Shown: in pieces, positions 48,601 through 59,100 of the stretch | How positions within the stretch are numbered: position 1 is the stretch's first letter | How the letters are laid out: each line of letters begins with the position of its first letter | From: Plumapathes pennacea | Lineage: Eukaryota; Cnidaria; Anthozoa; Antipatharia; Myriopathidae | NCBI GenBank assembly: GCA_964036295.1 | Contig: OZ038466.1 | Span: forward strand, 12,558,001-12,622,000 | DNA: 64,000 nucleotides | Direction: 5' to 3' | Made by a program: the position numbers and the translations under genes | The notes under the pieces: generated by a model | The model's input: the letters and a program-made list of their open reading frames with translations, nothing else | Databases searched by the model: none | What the model was told of the DNA's origin: nothing

Positions 48601-51355
48601 GTTCAAACTCTCAAATGCTAGACAAACTGTCTTGATGATCAGTCAAAGAAGAAAATAGCATGTGATATAACCAAACACGTTTAACCTTCCTTGTTCTGTT
48701 GTGCGTTCGTTAAAAATATTCACGACTTGAGAACATATACTGCGAAGCAGCATAAACACCCACGTGGCTAATAAAGCACGGATTCGTACGTGTACATGTA
48801 CTGAGTATAACATCATAATATTGATGAAACCTATAAATCAGATGTCAGCAATCTGATGAATTTTCTGTTTGCTGTCAGCAATATTCGTCCACGTGCCGTC
48901 TTTCTCAAAGTAGAACTTGTATTTATCTACAGCTGGCACTGCACCAGTTGTTCCGCAAGTGAGTGTCACGTCATCCCCCTTATCAACAGATACTGCGCTG
49001 GTGATTAACGTGGTGCCTTCTGGTGCGTCTGATTACAACATCAGTAAACGAGTTTCTATTGTAATTAAAAATATAGCTGAATGTGCGTACACATCTACAT
49101 TGTAACACTATTTCCTATCTTATGTTCTTACAGTTATTAACAAGGGTGACAATTCACATGGGACCCAGTAGTCGTTAAAAAAGATGAAGCTCTCAGTAGA
49201 TTGTAATTTGTGCTTCAAGTTTTTGGTCAGCAATTTCATTACGGTTGCCAAGTATTCGAGAATACGCACGTCGGAGACCCAAATAGCGAAACTATGTGTC
49301 GCATTGGTACGTTGGGTTTGACAGTTTACGAACAACAGTTTACATAAAACTGACACACACCGACATACTACTTGGCCAGTCTTCTTACAAGCCCACCTCA
49401 AACAGGGCAACTACAATCAAAATCCGCTACTACATTTTGACACTCCCAACGACTTATATGGCGAGACTAAACTGGAACGCGTTTTCCAGATAGCAACACC
49501 CACACGACTTTCACAAGAGCACCGGGACAAAATAACTGACGACCTAACATCACAAGAACTTCCAAGGCCACAGCAGACACCTTGTGACCTTCAACATCCG
49601 GGTAGCCCACAACCCATGTGTGTCCACGGGACTTACAGACTAACTTCGAGGATAAAGACAAACCTCAAGACAGACAGGAAACAGTGTACATAATTCAATA
49701 TATACTGACTGCAAAGCGACCTACATCAGAGAAACTGACAGAAACATGAGACGTTTTACATCTGACCAATTACGAAACACACCCGACTCTTCACGACCAA
49801 CCTGCTATCACGACAAAGCAGACCAATCACATGAACGACCACAGACATAAGTTAGCGTTCCTTATTTAAGAGGGGAGGAAGGGGGAGGGGGGAAGGGGGT
49901 GAGTCATTGTTTCTTTTAAAAATGAACCTGGCACGATAAATGAGTTTTTAACAAAGTGCATATTTTACTTTTAGTTCGTATCTCGCGATCTAAAAAATAA
50001 ATTGCTCTAAACATAACCCGAAAGCCAACCCTAAATCTTACTCTATCCCTTGGCCTATAATTAAAAAAAATGAGCATAGCTCTGAGCAACAGACTTAATA
50101 ACGGGCCGAGTAGAAGACACCAAATGTCACATGGTTTAATTCAATTTGATTTTGCTCGCAAGTAACCTGAAAAGGTAAGAAATGTCATTCAAAGGAAACT
50201 ATATTTTGATGTATTTTTCCGGGGGAGGATGCCCCGGACCCGCTAGAGATATACATTGTCTAATCAGCAACACATCCTCTTTTAGGATCCTGCCTGTGGC
50301 CAGGTAAAAACTGTTGAATTTCTGGAAGATTTGGACAGTGCTTGATGAGCCATGTTTAGTCATTTTATCGATGGACTTGCCCATGACACAGTGACGTCAA
50401 ACGCTTATTTCGTCGATGTAGTCTGAAGAGAAGAGTGGGGAGGATCGAAGACGTTTTTAGCTAAGACATGGGGTGAGCCACAAGAAAAAACTACTGTGCG
50501 AGGGTGGGATAAGAAAACTTATTACCCTCGCAGAGCTCGGGGATTAACAACCTACTGAAAATACATAGAATAGCATGTCCATTTCCACAGAATGGTGAGC
50601 CACATAATAAATATCTTATTCTTGATTCTTGGTCTGGCGTGCGGAACGGGCCGCTTTGAGTTCGGCCAAAATTTGCTTGCTGTGAAAATATGCAGACAAA
50701 CCGGCAGACTATCAACAAACGATGCAGACAAACCCGCGGCAAAATGTTATTCTCAAACGTGGATTTTCCTTCTCGAAATTGTTTCCTCGACTTGTAAGCG
50801 GCTTTGTGTTTGAGACGCTTACAGATTCTCAATAAACTGCTTCAGCATTACCCAAACTTAGCCGGTATCTCTTAATAAAATCCAAGTATAATACATGTGT
50901 CTAGTTTGGCATGAATCAATTTAATTATTTTATTGGTTTATACGAGAAAGTACGGAATTAAATTAGAATACGAATACGCGCGCTCGGATCGAGAAACTAA
51001 CCCAGCCATACTATAATAAACTAGACTGAACAACACAGTCAAGATGAAAGTTAAGCTTTTGTACTTACACTGGACAGTAATCCAGATCTTCTTCTTTATT
51101 GCAGCTGTGCCATGAATATTCACCGCTTGGCACTCATAGACGTAGCTCACTTCTAAACTAGAAGGACGGGCAATCTTGTTAATCTGGAGTGTGGAACTTC
51201 CTTTTCCTTTTTGAACAACTTGACCGTTAAAAACTTCCACCCAGGTGATGTTTGGCTGAGGTCTTCCACCTGCTTCACATTTCAAAGTAAGGTCCTGCCC
51301 TTCAGTGAGGCTCTGATTTAAAAGTGGAGGTCCCGTAAAATAGGCTGGCTCTAGA

Positions 51356-51418
<63 letters not shown>

Positions 51419-53082
51419 GAACAAGGGTTATCGGTACATCTAAGCAGATATTACCAACAATACGATAATCACAGATATTCCCTCGCCTTGATGCAGCAAG
51501 GGCCCTCTTTCTCCTTCTCCTCCCTCCCTTCCCCCTCCCCTGCGTCCCATTCCAAGCTAAGAGGGCCTGCTCGCAGGCTAATAGCAGCCTGTTCGAAATC
51601 AGACTTTTGAAAGTTCTTTGTGGTATATAGTACAGCACAAGGTGATTCAGTTCCAGCACAGCAATTCAAAGAATTTCAGCTCTGTTAGAAAACAGGACCG
51701 TAAGTATTTTTTTTTGAAAACTGATTGTTTATTTCTTCCAGGGAAATAAATCAGCACCCCCTGACCTCAACTACAGTGTTGTCCATCTACTATAAAACAC
51801 AGCACAAGGTGATTCAATTTTAGCACCTCAATTTCTCAAAAAGAACTTAGGCTCTGTTAGAAAACAGGGGCGTAAATATATTTTTCGGAATTTGATTGTA
51901 TATTTCTCCCGAGGAAATGAATCAGCACCCCTGACCTTAACTACAAAGGACAGTTAGTAAGTCACAGGAAACATGAAAACAAATAATTAAACAAACTTAA
52001 ATCGGATGTTAAAATTTTTGCGTGTGCATTCTGCTATGACTAAAAAAAATTAAGATGTTTTTAGCCTCAATCTCTTGGGGTTTCCTTTATGCCCTGTTTC
52101 CCTTAGTTCTTTGGATGACTGCGTCCCATTCCCAAACGAATGTGGTGTTTTGCTCCCCATCGTCTCCGCAGGCCACCGTTGTCGCTCTCTCGTAGCTGCA
52201 CTTCTCCCTGTCCATAATGAGTTTCGTTTGACTTTAGGAGTGATCACTTTCTGCACGTAATATTTGTCGTAGCTCTAAAAAGGTTCCATGACAGTGTCCT
52301 CTATTGCTGTTTACCCTCATCCTTCATCTTCTTCCTGGTGTCAAACAGTATCAGACGTCTCCGAAGAAATTAGGAGTTGAGATAGACCAATCATTAACTT
52401 GGAAGGAGCAACTAGACAAAATTTTAAAGAAAGCATCAGGGGGGATTGGAGCTCTAAGGCGTGTCAGACATCTTGTACCATATGATACATTACTCACGAT
52501 GTACAGCTCTCTTGTACTACCATATTTCGATTACTGTAGTTCAGTATGGGGAAGCTGTGCGAAAGGGATGGCTGACAAACTACAAACCCTCCAAAACAGA
52601 GCTGCCAGGGTGGTGACCCTCTCAAATTATGATAGGCGGTCAGTTGACATACTGGATGAACTTAAGTGGGATAATCTTGGGACACGAAGGTCAAAACAGT
52701 TAGCTATATTAATGTACAAGTCAATTAATGAAATTGTACCAAACTATTTGACCCAAATCTTTGATAGTACAAACTCTGTACATTGCTATAATTTAAGAAA
52801 CTCATCATATAACATATTTGTACCAAGACCACACACTGAAGCAGGGAAACATAGCTTCCATTATAGAGGGGCGGTTCTCTGGAATAACCTATCGAATGAC
52901 CTTAGAAGTCAGACAAATTTAAGATCCTTTTTAAATCTTTTATAAACATTCTAGTCTTCATAGTTTTTAATAGGACAATAACTTTAGGGAACTTTTATAC
53001 TAGGATATAATGTATTTTTTAGAATTTAAATGATTGTATGTAATACATTTTTAGCGTTTTGAAATATTTGCAATTATTATAA

Positions 53083-53123
<41 letters not shown>

Positions 53124-56100
53124 TATTATTATCAATTAGTATAGGTTATACGGATTTCTAGAAGAGCATTTGTATGAGAGAAATACCGTGTTTAAATAAA
53201 GATTTAATTAAAAATTTAAAAAAAAAAAAAAAAAATCATCAAACAGCAAGCGATGTACCAAAATTGCACCATACGTATATAAAATTCACTAATAATATAG
53301 CAGTGAATAACCCAACAGAGGCATGATTGGAAATTACAACATGTCCTGCAACCTCGTTCCCAGGGCCTTTTCCGGGGTGGCTGGGAAAAGACCCTGGCAT
53401 CGGCCGGTCACGTGACCATCAAACACCCGAAAATCTTGGGTGTAATAAATTAGCATGTTGTCGAGGCTCGTTATATAAAAACAACATGGCGGATTCGTCA
53501 GAGAAATTCACCGTGCTTCATCGGCTTGGATTGGCGTTGAACAGCGGAAACTTTCCTCCTTTTTGCTTGAAACCACTTCAGGTGAAGTGTTTTGATTACA
53601 TGTTGAAGGGCCACGATGTTATTGCCGTTCTTCCCACTGGTTTTGGCAAGTCGTTGCTGTTCCAGCTTCTGCCAAATTTCTTGCCTTTAAAAACGGACAA
53701 GAACATCGTGATAGTAGTGTGTCCTCTAAACTCTATTATAGAGGATCAGCTAAAAGCTTTGAAAGACAGAGGAGTGACTGCGGATGTACTGCAGCTTGCT
53801 AGCGACGAGTGGGAAACTTCGGAGAGTTTATTTGCTTCCGATGAAGACTGTTCACAGAGGTGTAATCAAAGCAGCAAGGCAGCTGTAAGCTCGCGAATTT
53901 GTAAAAGGACTTCATTTTGCGGAAGTAGCTATTTAATAGAACTGGCTCAATTCACCACTTCGTGGTGAACGCGGGCTTAAAAAAGTGTTATATAATAATT
54001 GAGAGAAAAGATTTATCGACGCGGTTTTCACGGGTCACGCGATCGCAGCACCCTTCAAATTAACAGATTGTACCTTTTTGACTCTAGAACTAAAAAGAGC
54101 ATGCCTGAAATAGTCCAGATGCCAATTTTGGATTGGTTGTGACTAAACTGGATACTCCAAAATCAGGTTTCCGAGAGGAAACTGGGACCGAATCAAAAAT
54201 TAAATTTTCGTCAGCTCGGACCGTGTTCCGAAAACAGTACGACAGTGACGTGGATGTTTTGAAAGTTCTTGGCGTGCATTAGCAAGTCCGTTCGGCTGGC
54301 CGCGTCGCGCCGCCTGTGTTCCTTTTACGCGGACGTGGAGGTCAACTCCAAATAAACCTGAAGCGGCTCAAGACATGGATCGAAACTGTAACCAGTCAAC
54401 AGATATACACAAGAAGCATTGTAGTCGTGAACGTGAAAAGGACAATATTACTGTTTATTTGTAAAATTTCGGGTCAGCCGGCCATTTGCTCGAGAACACA
54501 GTGGTTTTGGATGAAAATAACTTATCTATATAAGCATCCTAATACAGTAAATACGGATAAATTTAGGATACGTTGGAAATCTGATCCGTCTATAACTGTT
54601 GGCTTCTATGGGCTTCATTTTTGTTCCTATTTACTTATCATCCCTGTGGTGATTTTTGACATTTCGCACCTTCGAATGCTTAAATCTTAAATGCTTAAAT
54701 GTCTTATCATAGCATGTCTTATCGTGAATGCGTTCGTCTTCTGGAGTTAAGACTGATCAAGAAACAGGATCGTACACAAGCCGTTTCAATCGCTCTCCGG
54801 AACAGTTCACGCGGTGGGATTTTTTTATCTTCGGTGTCAATATTCATCTGTGCCAGATCAGCCATAACAAGCCTTTCTTCTTTAGTATTTTCTCCCCGAG
54901 CTAATTTTTTCCTTCTAAAACCTTTCCAGTGCCGAATTTTATTTGACTGTCTTCCGGTGTTAGATGCTTCAGACGAACCGAGGTCGTTTTTTTGTCCACA
55001 ATGTTCGTAAACGGCTCCGGACGACTTCGCCGATAACTCGTTGTTTTGGTCCCAGTCTTCACTCGGAAACCTGATTTTGGAGTATCCAGTTTAGTCACGA
55101 CCATTTTGGATTGTCTAGGCTTCATTTTGGCGAAGCAGGGGCAATTTGTTTTTTGGAGATTTGATAAGAGTTTGTATGCGGCCGCCATGTTAGTCGAACT
55201 CGGAACACAAAATGAAGTTGATCTGTGACTCAGCTTGATGTTTAGTTACTTCACATCTTTCGCAGTGCTAATTTTAAAATGTTGCGTGAAGGACCGATTT
55301 TAGTCGGCCGCGCGCGTGTACACGGCTTTGTTGTCACGGTATTCAAACGTCCATAGCTCCCGATAGATATTTTGTATCGACTCAGAATTTTGCTTTAAGT
55401 CTTAAGGCATGATAGTCCTGAACATATCAGTGTATTAGACTTATAGGATACGTTACTTTTGAGATGGCTTTTTATGACGTGACATGCAAACCAAGAATTG
55501 AAACACCTGATAATTTGCATACTGTATGAACTTGTAAACATTCACCGGAAATGGATATTTTTGGCCGAGATTAAATATCTTTTCGGCCTAGTATCTTCTA
55601 AGCCGTATTTACTGTCACTACAGAAATTTTGGCGGATACTAAACCAACGGCTTCAGATTTGTTTGCGATATATTAACGCCATCGGTGCCACTGATTGTTT
55701 GACCTTCATGGCACCGCGCCAAAATGTCACAATAACAACGCAAAACACAGTAGAGTGAAACACAACCAAACTCAATGGCCAAACAAACTTCGAACGCATG
55801 ACAAACCTTCAAAATGAGAACACGTTCCGAACAAAAAGATGGTCGCAACAACTACGACAACCTCTTGCTTTTAAACTGCGTTGTTCGACACACCCTGTTG
55901 CGCGACCTTCATCATGCCCAAATTTGGAAAACCGCAACTGCTTTATTTGGAAATCCATTGTTGACAACAGAGGGAATAGGGAAGTAGGGAAGTAGGGAAG
56001 TAGGGAGGTAGGGAAGTAGGGAAGGAAAGTGATTACTATACCTCGTAAATCCCACAAAGTGGAATTCGCGAGCTAAAAACGAAAGCAACGTGGACGAGGT

Positions 56101-59100
56101 GAAGCTAAAAAGTCCATCACAAAATCTGCTGAATGGAAATGTGCAAATTGTCTTCGCGCATCCAGAGGCTTTATTGAGCGAGGAAGGACGAGGATTGATG
56201 AACAGCGAAGTGTTTCAGAAAAATGTTGTTGCCTGTGCAATCGACGAAGCTCACTGTGTTGAGATATGGTAAGCAAGCCGTTACATTTCACGTGTATGAC
56301 GATTTCTGTAAATAATTTCAGCAGTGAAACTATATTTATTCGAATAACTATCTACAGTTGAACACATAGCCTGTGTACGGCCACCCTCTTGACTCGATGT
56401 GATCGTTATCTTTTTTGCCACTCCCAGGGTTGTGATCAAAAGAAATTAATCTTTACTCAAATGAGTTAGATGGAAATGGCTTGCTAATTCATCTTTTGGC
56501 ACACAAAGGACTCTGGTTGAGAGGGCCACTTTAAATACAACTGCTTAATACTATATATGAGTCAGGGAAAAACTGAAAATTTAACAGTAATTAAGCTGAT
56601 TGAAAAATGCTAACTTTTAACCCTTTTAACCTCTGTTAACCCTTTTTCTTCCCAGGGGTGAAAAATTCAGAACAGACTTCAAGGACTTATCAGCTGTAAG
56701 AGCCTTTTTCCCACAAATACCTATCATAGCCCTCACAGCAACTGCACCACCACATTTGTTGACAAAGTTGAAACAGAGTTTGTCTCTGAAAAGTGATTGT
56801 AAAACTGTTGCTGCAAACCCAAACTGTGCAAACATATACTTTGACAAGAGGTTACGGATGAGTAACCACAAAGTATATGAAAGCTATGACCAGATTCTGT
56901 TGCCCATCGCAAATGAACTGTCTGTTCAAAGGGAAAAGTATCCAATGACTATTATATACTTGAAACTTAAGTATTGTGGTTATGCTTATGGCTTGTTTGA
57001 AAGAATTTTGAAAGACAAACAGTATGTAGGGGAAACAAATGATCCAGCTGCAAGACTTTTTGCACAGTTCCATGCTCCCCAAACAAAGCGCATGAAGAAA
57101 AGTATAATTTCTGAGATCAAGAAAGAAACTTCACGAATAAGGGTTCTCTTTGCCACTTCAGCACTAGGCATGGGAGTTGATGCACCTTATATCACACACA
57201 TTGTACACATCACACCTCCAAGTAATATTGAATCATATATGCAAGAAACTGGACGTGCTGGGAGAACAGGACTTGCATCCCGAGCAACACTTTATTACAA
57301 TAATTCAGATATTGCAAATAACAAGGACTATGTGCAAGAAACAATGAAAGGCTATTGTAGATCACAAGAAACCTGCCTTAGAAAGCTTATTTTGGAATAC
57401 TTGGGGTTTCCCAGCATCAATCAAGAAAACTGCTGCTGTATTTGTGATGGAAAAGATCATTGATGGAATTGAATATATTCAGACAGAATCAGACCTGCCG
57501 GAGACCTATGGTGTATGGGATGAAACTTGCTCTTCTAATATTTTTTCTTTAATATCTAAATATGCTCCATTGTTTTGAAACAAGGCCTGTTTTGTTTCAG
57601 TGCCATAAAACCACAGGCTATGTGTTCAACTGTAGATAGTTATTCGAATAAATATAGTTTCACTGCTGAAATTATTTACAGAAATCGTCATACACGTGAA
57701 ATGTAACGGCTTGCTTACCATATCTCAACACAGTGAGCTTCGTCGATTGCACAGGCAACAACATTTTTCTGAAACACTTCGCTGTTCATCAATCCTCGTC
57801 CTTCCTCGCTCAATAAAGCCTCTGGATGCGCGAAGACAATTTGCACATTTCCATTCAGCAGATTTTGTGATGGACTTTTTAGCTTCACCTCGTCCACGTT
57901 GCTTTCGTTTTTACACCTCTGTGAACAGTCTTCATCGGAAGCAAATAAACTCTCCGAAGTTTCCCACTCGTCGCTAGCAAGCTGCAGTACATCCGCAGTC
58001 ACTCCTCTGTCTTTCAAAGCTTTTAGCTGATCCTCTATAATAGAGTTTAGAGGACACACTACTATCACGATGTTCTTGTCCGTTTTTAAAGGCAAGAAAT
58101 TTGGCAGAAGCTGGAACAGCAACGACTTGCCAAAACCAGTGGGAAGAACGGCAATAACATCGTGGCCCTTCAACATGTAATCAAAACACTTCACCTGAAG
58201 TGGTTTCAAGCAAAAAGGAGGAAAGTTTCCGCTGTTCAACGCCAATCCAAGCCGATGAAGCACGGTGAATTTCTCTGACGAATCCGCCATGTTGTTTTTA
58301 TATAACGAGCCTCGACAACATGCTAATTTATTACACCCAAGATTTTCGGGTGTTTGATGGTCACGTGACCGGCTGATGCCAGGGTCTTTTCCCAGCCACC
58401 CCGGAAAAGGCCCTGGGAACGAGGTTGCATGTCCTGTCCTTTGCTAAATTTAATTATGACGTATTATCAAGGATACCGACCACACATAAATTTCGAAACA
58501 TTTACCATGTTGTAAAAGATCGCCCAAAGTGCTTCTATTTACTTATTTTTTTTTCTTCTTCACGGCCCTGCGCCCTCAGGGCTTTGCTGATTCACATAGG
58601 CCATCAAACCCTTGAAATCTGCTTACGGCCCTTTTTATAACAGAGCTATTTTTTAAATTGCTTTGCTGGAACTCGATCACCTTGTGCTGTGTTGTATTGT
58701 AGGGGGGCAAAACTGTGTGCTGATTCATTTTCACGGGAGGAAGAGACAATCAAATTAAGAAAATTTTTTTTACGGCCCTGTTCTCTAACAAAGCTGAAAT
58801 GCTTTGAATTGCTGTGCTGGAACTGAATCACTTTATATAGTAGATGTGTTATAGATTAAAATTGGAATACCTTCCCGTAGTTTTAGAATCGAGTAAATTA
58901 GTGAATTGGAGTTCTTTTGTTGAGTTAGTATAGATGTTTAATAAAATTACATTGTTATTTATAGTGATTAACACTGAGGCCTTCCTCAAGAAATCTGAGT
59001 GATCTTGCTCTTAATTGAAGATCTTGTCTTAGGAAATGAAAAACAGCAAGTGCGAGCACTGCCATAGGCGTTCCAGCACCTTCTCTTCCTTCAGATCCTA

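Larger units (their letters stand above)
53889..56073. mobile_element. 2.2-kb insertion with TAA duplication in RecQ exon 1
   Basis: The ends are GCTCGCGAATT and AATTCGCGAGC, flanked by TAA (53886-53888 and 56074-56076), fitting the PIF/Harbinger TWA rule. Inside are an inverted pair of about 70 bp (GACTAAACTGGATACTCC at 54150 and its complement at 55080) and a minus-strand frame 55188-54901 of 95 codons ([19 protein letters not shown]) of unknown identity. Near the right end lies a GGGAAGTA tandem repeat. The empty site is seen in the right arm at about 57907-57920. Confidence 0.75.
53486..57463 (+). pseudogene. RecQ-like DNA helicase, exon 1 interrupted
   Basis: Exon 1 starts at ATG 53486 ([15 protein letters not shown]) with the Walker A LPTGFGKS. 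It is interrupted at 53889-56073 and resumes to DEAHCVEIW before a donor at 56269. Exon 2 is 56656-57463, with ALTATA (motif III), [12 protein letters not shown] (V), ETGRAGRTG (VI) and a cysteine-rich end ([16 protein letters not shown]) like the RecQ zinc-binding domain. Uninterrupted, the protein would be about 459 aa, a helicase core without HRDC. RecQ enzymes unwind DNA 3'-5' using ATP. The insertion adds about 23 bp besides itself, so this copy is probably disabled unless the insert is spliced out. Confidence 0.82.
53348..58428 (+). mobile_element. RecQ-carrying element with long terminal inverted repeats
   Basis: A 5081-bp unit flanked by ATGTCCT on both sides (53341-53347 and 58429-58435). 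The ends are GCAACCTCGTTCCCAGGG and its complement. The inverted repeats are about 815 bp (right arm 57612-58428; left arm 53348-56375 once the insertion at 53889-56073 is discounted) and nearly identical. Each arm contains the upstream region and exon 1 of a RecQ-like helicase. Exon 2 lies in the single-copy middle (56376-57611). There is no transposase. It sits in an intron of RTK gene 2. Confidence 0.8.

Noticed and set aside
51351-51659. Minus-strand frame ending in a long poly-tyrosine run
   Set aside because: The tyrosines come from the (ATA)n microsatellite read in one frame.
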